Positions 1 through 12,080 of a stretch of DNA of 39,603 nt are shown piece by piece. This DNA comes from Oscillospiraceae bacterium (GTDB lineage Bacteria > Bacillota > Clostridia > Oscillospirales > Ruminococcaceae), in NCBI GenBank assembly GCA_017847995.1, contig JAGAPB010000072.1, positions 1 to 39,603 on the forward strand, in the 5' to 3' direction. The notes below the pieces were generated by a model. It saw nothing but the letters and a program-made list of their open reading frames with translations, did not search any database and had not been told where the DNA came from. Within the stretch, counting starts at the first letter, position 1; each line of letters opens with the position of its first letter. A program made the translations under genes and the position numbers.

Positions 1-1357
1 AAAAGGCGCGGTTTTTGCGGTCATGGTCCTGCTGCAGCAGGGCAGCGCGGTCGGCAGCCGCGCGGTAGCGGCCCTGTGCTTCGGCAAGGGAGCTTTCCAG
101 ACTGGAAAATTCCCGCAGGTCTTTGGCCAGCTTCTGCAATGCCTGGCAGCGTTCCATGGCCTTTTCCTGTTGGTTCAGCAGTTTTTCCTGCTGGGTCTTG
201 CAGTCCTTCAGGCCTTCCAGCTCGGCCTTCAGGCCGGCAAGTGCCTTGGCGGCAGCGGCCTGTTTGTTTTTTTGCTGTTCCAGCAGGGTAGTTTTGGTTT
301 GGAGTTCCCGCCTGGTTTGGGCCAGGCCCTCCAGGGCGGCATCCAGTTGGTCATAGCGGGGCAGCAAAACCTCCAGCGCGGCGGCCCCGGCCAAAAGGGC
401 TTCGGCTTGGGGAAGCCTTTGCTGCTGTGCCTGCAGTTCGGCCGAAAGTTTGGCCTCCTGTGCGGCGCCCTGTTCCAGGGCGGAACGGGTTTGGGCAAGG
501 GCCTGCCGCCATTTGGCCTGTTCTTCGGCACGGGTCAGCAGAGCGCCTGTTTGCTCAAGCTGCTGTTCCAGCGCGGCAAGGGCCTGTTTGCCCTCCGTTT
601 CACTTTGTTCGTCCTTTTCGATCAGGTTATCCAACAACTCGAAAACCTCTTCCAGGGGCAATTCCCCGGCTTTGGCGAGGGTCAGCTTTTCTTCCCAATA
701 ATCGCCCTCTTCGCACAAAATTCCGGCGCAGTATTGGCGGATGCTGCTTTGCAGCTGGGCACACTGGTCCCGCAGGGCGGCCGATTCGGTTTTCAGCCGT
801 TCCTGCAGGCGGTGGTAGGGTTCGGTGCGGAAGAGCTGGCGGAAGATGGCCTTGCGCTCCTCGGTGGAGGCCAGCAGCAGCTTGAGGAAATCGCCCTGGG
901 CGATCATGGCGATGCGGCAGAACTGGCTGCGGTCCAGGCCGATGATCTCGGCAATTTTGGCAGTGACCTCGTTGGTTTTGGTCACAACACCCCCGTCGGG
1001 CAGGGTAAGCAGTGCTTCGGCCTTCTGCATGGTGGTGCCACCCCCCCGCTTGGCGGGACGCTCGTATTCGGGGTTGCGGCGGACGGTGTACTTTTTGCCG
1101 CCGTAGAGGAATTCCAACTCCACCCAGGTGGGGGTTTCGGCCGCGGCATATTTGGAGCGCAGCATGGAGCTTTCCCGGTTTTCGCCGCTGGGTTCGCCAT
1201 ACAGGGCGTAGGTGATGGCGTCAAACAGGGTGGTTTTGCCGGCACCGGTGTCGCCGGTGATGAGATAAAGCCCGTTGGTGCCCAGCTTGTCCATATCCAG
1301 GGTGGTTTGTCCGGCATAGGGCCCAAAGGCCGAAAGGGTCAGTTTCACAGGTCTCAT
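1..1357 (-). CDS. sbcC: SbcC exonuclease ATPase subunit, N-terminal part (gene runs off the window)
   Basis: Large SMC/Rad50-like ATPase of the SbcCD nuclease, which opens and trims hairpin and blocked DNA ends in the cytoplasm. About 452 codons are visible, read from ATG at 1357. The protein starts MRPVKLTLSAFGPY and has a Walker A loop, GDTGAGKTT, at about residues 34-42. A Q-loop region (IAQGDFLKLL) follows at about residue 150. From about residue 200 the sequence is Ala/Glu/Gln/Arg-rich, the start of the coiled-coil arm. The reading frame is open to the window edge, so the zinc hook, second coil and Walker B half lie outside. The start codon overlaps the sbcD stop (ATGA), so the two subunits are translationally coupled. 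The family assignment is secure. Confidence 0.95.
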   Translation of the reverse strand, partial: MRPVKLTLSAFGPYAGQTTLDMDKLGTNGLYLITGDTGAGKTTLFDAITYALYGEPSGENRESSMLRSKYAAAETPTWVELEFLYGGKKYTVRRNPEYERPAKRGGGTTMQKAEALLTLPDGGVVTKTNEVTAKIAEIIGLDRSQFCRIAMIAQGDFLKLLLASTEERKAIFRQLFRTEPYHRLQERLKTESAALRDQCAQLQSSIRQYCAGILCEEGDYWEEKLTLAKAGELPLEEVFELLDNLIEKDEQSETEGKQALAALEQQLEQTGALLTRAEEQAKWRQALAQTRSALEQGAAQEAKLSAELQAQQQRLPQAEALLAGAAALEVLLPRYDQLDAALEGLAQTRRELQTKTTLLEQQKNKQAAAAKALAGLKAELEGLKDCKTQQEKLLNQQEKAMERCQALQKLAKDLREFSSLESSLAEAQGRYRAAADRAALLQQDHDRKNRAF

Positions 1358-2487
1358 AGCTTGCCCTCCCAGATGCTTTCGATGAGATTTTGGGCAAATT
1401 CCCGCTGCTGGTCGCTCATGGGGCGGTCGTTCTGTTTGGTGTACAACTGGTCAAACAGCTCCAGGGGAGAAAGACTTTCCACCTGTTGGGCGCTGCCCAC
1501 CTGGGTCATGCTGCGGGTGCGGCGGTTGTCGTATTCCAGGCGCATGATATTGGGATAGATGGCGCGCAGGCGGCCCATGGCCTCGGGAATATCCTCCTCG
1601 TCGGTGAGGATGACCCGCAGGTAGTCGTTCTTCCAGGGTTGGCCGTCGTAATAGCTTTTCAGGGTCAGTTCTTCATAGGTTCCCTTCAATTCCTTCATAT
1701 CCCGCAGGGGAAGGAGGGGAAGGGTGCGGAGCGAGACCTCTTGGGTCAGCTCCACCACCGTCACCGACTTCTGGTGGCTGATTTCCGAAAAAGAATATTT
1801 GAGGGGGGTGCCGCAATAGCGGATGGCGGGGCCGCCCGCCTGTTGGGGCCCGTGGATGTGGCCCAGGGCGACGTAATCGAAGCCTTCCAGCACCGAGGCG
1901 TCCACATTGTCGCTGCCGCCCACCGAAATTTCTTCCGACTCGCAGCGGCTGGCACCGGTGACAAACTGGTGTGTTACCAGCACATTGCGGTGGCCGGGGG
2001 CAAACTCCACAGCCGAAAGGGCGGTGCGGATGGCATCGGTGTAACTTTCGATCTCCGCTTCGGGGAAGAAGCGGCGCACATGGGCGGGCTTGAGGAAGGG
2101 CAGCAGCCAGAAGGTGACCGGCCCGTAGGCATCCTGCAGGGTGACAGAGGCCACGCTGCCATTATAAACCGGGGCGAAGTGCACCCCGCTTTGGTCCATC
2201 AGCCGCCCGCCAAAGGCCAGGCGCTCGGCCGAATCGTGGTTGCCGCTGATGACCAGCACCTGCAGCCCCAGGGCCGAAAGCCCCACCAAAAAGCGGTCGA
2301 AAAGCTCCACGGCCTCGGCCGGGGGAACCGATTTGTCGTAAACATCCCCGGCGATGATGACCGCATCGGGTCGTTCGGACTGGGCAAGGTCGGTGATTTG
2401 GGCAAGGATATACTTCTGGTCCTCCAGCATGGAAAACTCGTTGACCCGCTTGCCCAAATGCAGGTCGGAAAGATGAAACACCTTCAC
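1354..2487 (-). CDS. sbcD: SbcD exonuclease, metallophosphoesterase subunit
   Basis: Nuclease subunit of SbcCD, 377 residues, close to the usual family length. The metal-binding phosphoesterase motifs are all present: DLHLGK (D8, H10), GDVYD (D48), GNHD (N83, H84), a VTHQ histidine and GHIH. The C-terminal third matches the SbcD capping domain that contacts SbcC. The start is GTG at 2487, chosen because GGGAGG sits 7-8 bases upstream. The gene begins just downstream of a terminator for the HD gene, so sbcDC is probably its own operon. I see only a weak TATACT-like -10 upstream at 2525-2530. Confidence 0.95.
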   Translation of the reverse strand: MKVFHLSDLHLGKRVNEFSMLEDQKYILAQITDLAQSERPDAVIIAGDVYDKSVPPAEAVELFDRFLVGLSALGLQVLVISGNHDSAERLAFGGRLMDQSGVHFAPVYNGSVASVTLQDAYGPVTFWLLPFLKPAHVRRFFPEAEIESYTDAIRTALSAVEFAPGHRNVLVTHQFVTGASRCESEEISVGGSDNVDASVLEGFDYVALGHIHGPQQAGGPAIRYCGTPLKYSFSEISHQKSVTVVELTQEVSLRTLPLLPLRDMKELKGTYEELTLKSYYDGQPWKNDYLRVILTDEEDIPEAMGRLRAIYPNIMRLEYDNRRTRSMTQVGSAQQVESLSPLELFDQLYTKQNDRPMSDQQREFAQNLIESIWEGKL

Positions 2488-2542
2488 GGCGGCGCCTCCC
2501 TTCGGTCAAAAATACTCTGAAACAAGTATACTTCTCAAAGAC

Positions 2543-2574
2543 AAAAAAGGGAAGTCCCGGTCATGGGACTTCCC
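2543..2574 (-). terminator. Rho-independent terminator after the HD-domain gene
   Basis: A perfect 10-bp stem (gggaagtccc/gggacttccc, 2549-2558 with 2565-2574) and a 6-base loop. On the minus strand it is followed by six T. It lies five bases past the stop of the HD gene and separates that gene from sbcDC. Confidence 0.85.
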
Positions 2575-2579
2575 AGCGT

Positions 2580-3074
2580 TTACAGGGCAAACATGGTGTT
2601 CAGCAGGCGGATGCCGGTGGCGGTGCGGAAAACGTTTTTCCGCATGGCCAGGATAGCCTCCTTTGGCTCGGCGCCTTCATAGGCGTTGACCAAAAAGTCG
2701 GCTTCCAGCAGGATTTGGTGGTCAAGCTCGGTGACATTGGTGTAGGTGTGGTGGTGGGCGATCAGCCAGCACTGGCGGTCAATTTCCGCTTCCTCCAGGC
2801 CGCACCTGGCCAGCAGGGGGCGGGCGGCGGCAGGGCCTTCCTGTTCCTGCAGGGGGCCTTCGTGATGACCATATTTTTCGTCGGCAATGCGGATGCCGAT
2901 GTCGTGCACCAGCCCGGCGATGACCAACCGCTGGCGCAGAGAGTCGTCCAGCCCTTCGCCCATGGCAATGGCCTCGCAGAAGGCGCTGACTTTGAGAAAG
3001 TGGTGGATCTGCTTGGGGTGGCCGGCAAAAAATTCGGTCATGCGGTCCATGACCCGATAGGTGGTGGAATTCAC
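2580..3074 (-). CDS. HD-domain phosphohydrolase
   Basis: Small (164 residue) HD-superfamily metal-dependent phosphohydrolase. The metal ligands are visible: a histidine pair near residues 24-25, the HD doublet in LVHDIG at about 57-58, an HHH run at about 106-108 and an Asp in LLEADFLVNAY. Members of this group act on phosphate esters of nucleotides or small metabolites, but the substrate cannot be read from the sequence. The start is GTG at 3074, with GGAGGTG five bases upstream. It is monocistronic, with terminators on both sides. Confidence 0.8.
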   Translation of the reverse strand: MNSTTYRVMDRMTEFFAGHPKQIHHFLKVSAFCEAIAMGEGLDDSLRQRLVIAGLVHDIGIRIADEKYGHHEGPLQEQEGPAAARPLLARCGLEEAEIDRQCWLIAHHHTYTNVTELDHQILLEADFLVNAYEGAEPKEAILAMRKNVFRTATGIRLLNTMFAL

Positions 3075-3121
3075 AAAAACACCTCCGGAAGTTTGTGCTT
3101 TCAGTATACTATGCGGCGGGC

Positions 3122-3152
3122 AAAAAGAAAAGCCCTGACCGCAGGTCAGGGC
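3122..3152 (-). terminator. Terminator after carA-carB/dapF
   Basis: A 9-bp GC-rich stem (gccctgacc at 3132-3140, ggtcagggc at 3144-3152) with a 3-base loop. On the minus strand it is followed by TTTTCTTTTT. It sits 12 bases beyond the stop of the fused gene and ends the carA operon. Confidence 0.9.
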
Positions 3153-3164
3153 GTTGAACTTGAT

Positions 3165-7211
<4,047 letters not shown>

Positions 7212-7236
7212 AATGTGTTTCCTCCTTTTCTGCGGG

Positions 7237-8313
7237 TCAATTCCGGTTGCTGTCCATCAGTTCCACAAACCGGTCGAACAGGAAGTTGGCATCCTTGGGG
7301 CCGCCTGCATCTTCGGGGTGGAACTGCACCGAAAAGGCGGGCATGTCGGTATAGCGCAGGCCCTCGTTGGTGCCGTCGTTGCCGTTTACAAAATAGGCTT
7401 CGGCATTGGCGGGCAGGGCGGAAGAAACAACGGCGTAGTTGTGGTTCTGGCCGGTGATATAAACCCGGCTGGTGCCCATTTGACGGGCGGGCTGGTTGGC
7501 GCCGTGGTGGCCGTACTTCATCTTTTCGGTTTTGCCGCCCTGGGCCAGGGCCAGAAGCTGGTGCCCCAGGCTGATGCCAAAGGTGGGAATCTTGGCTTCG
7601 CACAGTTCCTTCAGCTGGGCGATGATGCCGGCATTTTCGGCGGGGTCGCCGGGGCCGTCGCTGAGCAGGATGCCGTCGGGGGCCAGGGCCTTGATCTCGG
7701 CGGCGGTGCTGTTCCAGGGCATCAGGGTAACGCTGCAGCCGCGGCTGGTCAGCTCTGCCACATCGCCTTTGCCGCAGCCAAAGTCCCAGATGACCACCTT
7801 GCGGCGGGTGTTTTCAGCGGAAAAATCTTCGCGCTGGGCCGAGGCGGTGGCGGCCACAGCACCGGTGATCTTATAATCGGCCAGAGCCTTTACCTCTTCG
7901 GCAGAAAGGGGGTGGCGGGAAATGCGGGCGTTCATGGAGCCCTTTTCGCGGATGATGCGGGTGATGGCGCGGGTGTCAACACCGTACATGCCGGGAACGT
8001 TCAGGGCTTTTAAAAAGGTGTCAAGATCGCCCTCGCAACGGAAGTTTGAAGGATCCTGACACCATTCTTTTACGATATAAGCTTTCAAATAGGAAACACT
8101 GCTGCCATTGGCACCGATAACCCCGTAATTGCCGATTTGGGGAAAGGTTTGAACAACGATCTGGCCGAAGTTGGCGGGATCGGTGAGGGTTTCCTGATAG
8201 CCGACCATAGAAGTGGAGAACACCAATTCGCCGGTGACATCAGCCGCGGCGCCAAAGGACTTGCCTGCAAAGACCTGACCGTCCTGCAGCGTCAAATATA
8301 CGCTTTGTTCCAT
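7237..8313 (-). CDS. carA: Carbamoyl-phosphate synthase small subunit, with Ser replacing the glutaminase Cys
   Basis: 358 residues: an N-terminal CPSase small-subunit domain (about 1-135) and a class I glutamine amidotransferase domain (about 172-355). CarA normally hydrolyses glutamine and channels ammonia to CarB. The amidotransferase elbow here reads FGISLGHQ, so residue 248 is Ser (codon AGC) where active enzymes have Cys. The other triad members, H332 and E334 in FHPE, are kept. Loss of this Cys abolishes glutamine use in the family; animal CPS I also has Ser here and uses free ammonia. An ammonia-dependent synthase is therefore likely. It lies directly upstream of carB/dapF. The start at 8313 has AGGAGG six bases upstream. 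Confidence 0.93.
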   Translation of the reverse strand: MEQSVYLTLQDGQVFAGKSFGAAADVTGELVFSTSMVGYQETLTDPANFGQIVVQTFPQIGNYGVIGANGSSVSYLKAYIVKEWCQDPSNFRCEGDLDTFLKALNVPGMYGVDTRAITRIIREKGSMNARISRHPLSAEEVKALADYKITGAVAATASAQREDFSAENTRRKVVIWDFGCGKGDVAELTSRGCSVTLMPWNSTAAEIKALAPDGILLSDGPGDPAENAGIIAQLKELCEAKIPTFGISLGHQLLALAQGGKTEKMKYGHHGANQPARQMGTSRVYITGQNHNYAVVSSALPANAEAYFVNGNDGTNEGLRYTDMPAFSVQFHPEDAGGPKDANFLFDRFVELMDSNRN

Positions 8314-8377
8314 GCTGTTTACCTCCTGTTATTCCAAGGTTTATCCCAAGTAGGACTATAATAAACTTTTCCTAAAC

Positions 8378-8406
8378 ATTATACCTAGCGAAAAAGGTTG
8401 TGACAA
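8378..8406 (-). promoter_or_regulatory. Sigma-A promoter of carA-carB/dapF
   Basis: TTGTCA (8406-8401), a 17-base spacer and a perfect TATAAT (8383-8378) on the minus strand. The predicted start near 8371 gives a leader of about 57 bases. The leader contains a possible GTTTAT/ATAAAC stem, but I see no PyrR-type binding loop. Confidence 0.75.
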
Positions 8407-8570
8407 CATGGAGTTTTAGCTAAAATTTTCCGGAGAAAAAACCCTCCGTTTTATGGTTTGTCCAATTCTATAAAAAGATTTGGAAAAGGAAAAGAAAAAT
8501 GCCCCGGTTGTGACCGAAAAAACCTTTTTGGAATAGCATGAAACAGAGAAAAAAGTAGGGAGGGAAACCA

Positions 8571-9671
8571 ATGGCAGCAAAAACCGAACCTTTGCACTTC
8601 TTTTTGGGCGCAAACACGCCCCAGGGCTTTGTTTCGCGGTTTGACCAGCTTGGCAACGCCGACAAAGGATGGCGCTGTTATGTGATAAAAGGAGGCCCCG
8701 GCAGCGGAAAATCCACCCTGATGAAAAAGGTGGCGGCAGCCGCGGCCCAAACCGAGCCGGAGATGGAACTGATACACTGTTCCTCCGACCGAAACAGCCT
8801 GGATGGGGTGATTTTGCCGGGGCGGAAAATTTCCATTGCCGACGGAACGCCGCCCCACACCATCGAGCCCAAATTCCCCGGAGCCTACGAGGTGACGGTG
8901 CCCCTTTTTGGCTGCTGGGACGATGATAAACTTTGGTTAAACCGGGAGGAGATCATCAAAACCAGCCGGAAGATCAGTGGGGTGCACGAATACTGCGTGC
9001 GGTTTTTGACGGCGGCGGGCAGCCTGTTGGGAGACAGCTACCGCATGGCGCTGGAAGTGACCGACAAGGCAAAGATCGGCCGGTATGCCACCGCTTTCGT
9101 TCAGCGGGAACTGGGCAGGCCCAAGGTGTATGCTCCCCAGGACCAGGCCAGGTTCCTTTCGGCCATCACCGACGGCGGCCCCACCCTGTTTGAAGAAACG
9201 GCCCAAAGACTGGCAAAGCGAATCATCTTTGTGGAGGATGAGTGGGGCGCCGCCAGCCGGCTGCTGCTTACAGCGGTGCGCAGCCATGCCCTCAAGGCCG
9301 GCTTCCGGGTGGTAAGCTGCTATTGTCCCCTGGCTCCCTTTGATAAGCTGGACCATCTTTTCATTCCCGAAGCGGGGGTGGGCCTGATGACGGTGAATAA
9401 ATTCCACCCCGTCACCATTGCCCCCACCCGCACCATCCACGCCCGCCGCTTCTGCGACATTGAAAGCCTGAAGCTGCGAAAAAAACGCATCTCCTTCAAC
9501 GCCCGGGCGGCGGGGCAGATGCTGGATCAGGCCGCAAAGCTGATGGGGGAAGCAAAGCTGCTCCACGACGGGCTGGAGGAATACTATAAGCAGGCCACCG
9601 ACTATGCCAAGGTGGATGAACTGACCGACCGTTTTGTGAAGAAGATCGTGGAGGGAGAGCGCGATGCCTGA
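8571..9671 (+). CDS. P-loop ATP-binding protein of unknown role (PRK06851-like)
   Basis: 366 residues. A Walker A loop, GGPGSGKST, lies at about residues 41-49, inside YVIKGGPGSGKSTLMKKV. A second nucleotide-domain-like half starts near residue 210 (AKRIIFVEDEWG). No membrane segment or signal peptide is seen. It resembles an uncharacterised clostridial family with two P-loop-like halves, but I cannot name a function. The start at 8571 follows GGGAGGG. Its last 8 bases overlap the start of the amidase-domain gene, so the two are co-translated. The gene diverges from carA. Confidence 0.7.
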   Translation: MAAKTEPLHFFLGANTPQGFVSRFDQLGNADKGWRCYVIKGGPGSGKSTLMKKVAAAAAQTEPEMELIHCSSDRNSLDGVILPGRKISIADGTPPHTIEPKFPGAYEVTVPLFGCWDDDKLWLNREEIIKTSRKISGVHEYCVRFLTAAGSLLGDSYRMALEVTDKAKIGRYATAFVQRELGRPKVYAPQDQARFLSAITDGGPTLFEETAQRLAKRIIFVEDEWGAASRLLLTAVRSHALKAGFRVVSCYCPLAPFDKLDHLFIPEAGVGLMTVNKFHPVTIAPTRTIHARRFCDIESLKLRKKRISFNARAAGQMLDQAAKLMGEAKLLHDGLEEYYKQATDYAKVDELTDRFVKKIVEGERDA

Positions 9672-10158
9672 ATATGACCGCAGGGCGGCGGTGGAGTATG
9701 CCCGCCGGTGGGCCCTTGGCCGCAACCCGGCCTATATGAGCCTCAACGGCATTGGCGGCGACTGCACCAATTTTTGTTCCCAGTGCCTGTACGCCGGGGG
9801 CTGTGTGATGAACTACACCCCCGACTTTGGCTGGTATTACCGCAGCCCGGAGGACAGGGCCGCCGCCTGGACCGGAGTGACCTATCTGTATGAATTCCTT
9901 GTTGGACACAACGGTCCCGGCCCTTTGGCCGAGGAGGTTTTTCCCGAGCAGACCCAGCCGGGGGATGTCATCCAGCTTGGGCGGGCCGACGGTAGGTGGT
10001 ACCACAGCATGGTGGTGCTGCACAACGACCGCCGGTGGGGATGGGATGGCATCCGCATTGCCGCCCACAGCATCGACAGCCTGGACCGCCCCCTGAGCAG
10101 CTATGAATTTGACCGGGCGCGGGGACTGCATATTGTGACCACAAATACGCAGGCATAA
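9664..10158 (+). CDS. Putative amidase-domain protein (Amidase_6-like)
   Basis: 164 residues. Sequence features match the putative amidase domain found in Gram-positive cell-wall or spore-associated proteins: an N-terminal Y-x-R-x-A-x-x-Y-A-R-x-W pattern, then GGDCTNFCSQCL (candidate catalytic Cys at about residue 36) and a later YHSMVVL histidine (about residue 115) with a downstream AAHS. No signal peptide is visible, so it appears to act in the cytoplasm or forespore rather than outside. It overlaps the P-loop gene by 8 bases and is followed by a strong terminator. The substrate is unknown. Confidence 0.75.
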   Translation: MPEYDRRAAVEYARRWALGRNPAYMSLNGIGGDCTNFCSQCLYAGGCVMNYTPDFGWYYRSPEDRAAAWTGVTYLYEFLVGHNGPGPLAEEVFPEQTQPGDVIQLGRADGRWYHSMVVLHNDRRWGWDGIRIAAHSIDSLDRPLSSYEFDRARGLHIVTTNTQA

Positions 10159-10163
10159 AAAAG

Positions 10164-10195
10164 GCACCTCACAGCCAAGTGAGGTGCAATTTTTT
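10164..10195. terminator. Bidirectional terminator between the amidase and MATE genes
   Basis: A perfect 9-bp stem (gcacctcac 10164-10172, gtgaggtgc 10179-10187). It has AATTTTTT on the plus side and CTTTTTT on the minus side, so it serves both convergent genes. Confidence 0.9.
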
Positions 10196-10203
10196 GCGCA
10201 GGA

Positions 10204-11574
10204 TCAAAGCAATGGTGATTGACTGCACAGGCGGCGGTAAGCCCTGTGGTAGGCGATCATCTGGATGACGAAGGTGATGACCCAGGAGACCAGATAGGAA
10301 AGATAGAGGCACTCCAGAGTGTGGAACCGGGGGATCTGGAAGATGGTGTAGATCCAGAAAATGCGGATGCCGCAGATGCCCAGTACCGAGATGACCATGG
10401 GGGCCATGGCTTCGCCCAGGCCGCGCAGCGCCCCAGTGGCAACGTCGGTCAGCCCAAAGGCAAAATAGGGCAGCGCGATATAAAGCAGGCGCACCATGCC
10501 GTAAGTGATGGCCTCGGGCGAGTCGGTGATGTAGATGCCCAAAAGCTGGGGGCCAAACAGGTAGGTGAAAACACCCAGCACAAGGCCCGATAGGGTGGAG
10601 AAAGCGAGGCAGAGCCACATAATGCGGTTGATCCGCTTATACTGCCGGGCGCCGGTGTTTTGCCCGATGAAATTGAGGGCGGTCTGGTGGAAGGCGTTGA
10701 GAAAAACATAAAGGAAGCCGTCGATGTTGCCGGCCGCCGAATTGCCCGAGATGACGGCATCACCGAAGGTGTTTATCGAGGACTGGATGATGACGTTGGA
10801 GATGCCGAACAGAGAGCTTTGGATGCCGGCGGGCAGACCGATGCGGGTGATGCGCAGCAGGTGCGCTTTGTAAAAGTGCAGGCGGGACAGCACCAGGCGG
10901 CAGGCGTCGGTGCGGCGCATCAATGCCCACAGCACCAGCAGGGCCGAAATGGCCTGAGAGATGATGGTGGCCAGAGCAACACCGGCAACGTTCATATCCA
11001 GCGCGGTGACAAAAAAGATGTTGAGCGCCACATTGATGACCCCGGAGATGGTGAGAAAGAGGAGGGGGCTTTTGGTGTCGCCGGCGGCGCGCAAAATGGC
11101 GGCGGCAAAGTTATAGACCACCGTAAAAGTGATCCCGGCGAAGTAGATCTCCATATAGGAGGTGGCCAGAGGCAGCACGTTGTCGGGGGTGTCCATCATG
11201 CGCAGAAAAGTTTCGGAATATTGCACCCCAACAAAGGTGAGGACCACGCCGCCGATGACCGAAAGGGGAATGGCGGTGTGCACCGTGCGGTGGACCATTT
11301 GGTCATCCCCGGCACCCAGGGCGTGGGCAACGGTTGCGCCTGCCCCCACCGAAAGACCGATGAACAGGTTGACGATGAGATGGGTAAGCGGCCCGGTGGC
11401 GCCCACAGCACCCACATAGATGCTGCCGCAAAACTGCCCCACCACCACCAGGTCGGCAGCGTTGAACAGCAATTGCAGCAGACCGGTGAAGATGATCGGG
11501 AGGGTATACCGTATGATGCCGGAGACCAGGGGCCCTTCCAGCATGTTTCTGTTTTTGTTTTGCACAGCTTTCAT
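10204..11574 (-). CDS. MATE family multidrug/cation efflux transporter
   Basis: Integral membrane exporter of about 456 residues with some twelve hydrophobic segments. Family features include the N-terminal LPIIFTGLLQLLFNAADLVVVGQF stretch, of which TGLLQ..NAADL..VG is diagnostic, and its weaker repeat in the second half (IQSSLFGISNVIIQSSIN). MATE proteins expel cationic drugs or metabolites using Na+ or H+ gradients; the substrate here is unknown. The frame is open further upstream to 11709, but that would overlap pyrI, so I start at ATG 11574 (MKAVQNKNRN). That start has only AAAGG immediately before it, so the choice is uncertain; ATG 11547 is an alternative. It follows pyrI by 76 bases on the same strand. 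Confidence 0.88.
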   Translation of the reverse strand: MKAVQNKNRNMLEGPLVSGIIRYTLPIIFTGLLQLLFNAADLVVVGQFCGSIYVGAVGATGPLTHLIVNLFIGLSVGAGATVAHALGAGDDQMVHRTVHTAIPLSVIGGVVLTFVGVQYSETFLRMMDTPDNVLPLATSYMEIYFAGITFTVVYNFAAAILRAAGDTKSPLLFLTISGVINVALNIFFVTALDMNVAGVALATIISQAISALLVLWALMRRTDACRLVLSRLHFYKAHLLRITRIGLPAGIQSSLFGISNVIIQSSINTFGDAVISGNSAAGNIDGFLYVFLNAFHQTALNFIGQNTGARQYKRINRIMWLCLAFSTLSGLVLGVFTYLFGPQLLGIYITDSPEAITYGMVRLLYIALPYFAFGLTDVATGALRGLGEAMAPMVISVLGICGIRIFWIYTIFQIPRFHTLECLYLSYLVSWVITFVIQMIAYHRAYRRLCSQSPLL

Positions 11575-11591
11575 CCTTTGCAAAGAGAACA

Positions 11592-11626
11592 GCAAAGCTT
11601 CCGCCCCGTGGGAGCAGAAGCTTGCC
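11592..11626 (-). terminator. Possible weak terminator after pyrI
   Basis: Imperfect hairpin between pyrI and the MATE gene: GCAAGCTTC pairs with GAAGCTTTGC around a GC-rich loop. On the minus strand it is followed by TGTTCTCTTTG, a poor T-run. It may allow read-through into the MATE gene. Confidence 0.4.
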
Positions 11627-11650
11627 AAAAAATATTCTGTTGTGTGTAAC

Positions 11651-12079
11651 TTAGATCTTGATCTTTTTGGCCATGGTTTCGCAGTAGATGCAGCGGTAGA
11701 CCTGAGCATCCTTGTCGGTCAGGCGGAACACATGGGGCAGGTCGCTTTCGGCCGAGGTGATGCAGCGGGGGTTTTTGCAGCTGATGACCCCGGTGAGGGT
11801 TTCGGGAATGGCGGGGTGGTACTTTTCGGCAACCTTGCTGTCGCGGATGACGTTAACGGTGCATCCGGGATCCAGATAGCCCAGCACGTCCAGGTCGATC
11901 TCGATGGGGCTGTCGATCTTGATAACATCCTTTTTGCTGCCCTTCTGGCTGGTGGCGTGCTGGATGATGGCCACCTGGCAATCCAGCTTGCCCAGCTTCA
12001 GCAGGCGGTAAATTTCAAGGCCAAGGCCGGTTTTGATGTGGTCGATTACGATGCCGTCGCGGATAGAATCAATAACCAT
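11651..12079 (-). CDS. pyrI: Aspartate carbamoyltransferase regulatory chain
   Basis: 142 residues. PyrI binds ATP/CTP/UTP and sets the activity of PyrB in the ATCase holoenzyme. The N-terminal allosteric domain covers about 1-95. The C-terminal zinc domain has all four Cys ligands: C101, C106, C130 and C133. The start codon lies two bases after the pyrB stop, and its ribosome site (GGAGGTAAAG) lies within the end of pyrB, so the two chains are made in a coupled way. Confidence 0.96.
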   Translation of the reverse strand: MVIDSIRDGIVIDHIKTGLGLEIYRLLKLGKLDCQVAIIQHATSQKGSKKDVIKIDSPIEIDLDVLGYLDPGCTVNVIRDSKVAEKYHPAIPETLTGVISCKNPRCITSAESDLPHVFRLTDKDAQVYRCIYCETMAKKIKI

Positions 12080-12080
12080 T

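Noticed and set aside
8314..8371. PyrR-type or other riboswitch in the carA leader
   Set aside because: The leader is only about 57 bases and shows just a weak GTTTAT/ATAAAC pairing, with no PyrR anti-antiterminator consensus or terminator.
8430..8455. Possible terminator hairpin (CGGAG/CTCCG followed by TTTT)
   Set aside because: Only five pairs with an A-rich loop, and no upstream plus-strand gene for it to end; it lies between the divergent carA and P-loop genes.
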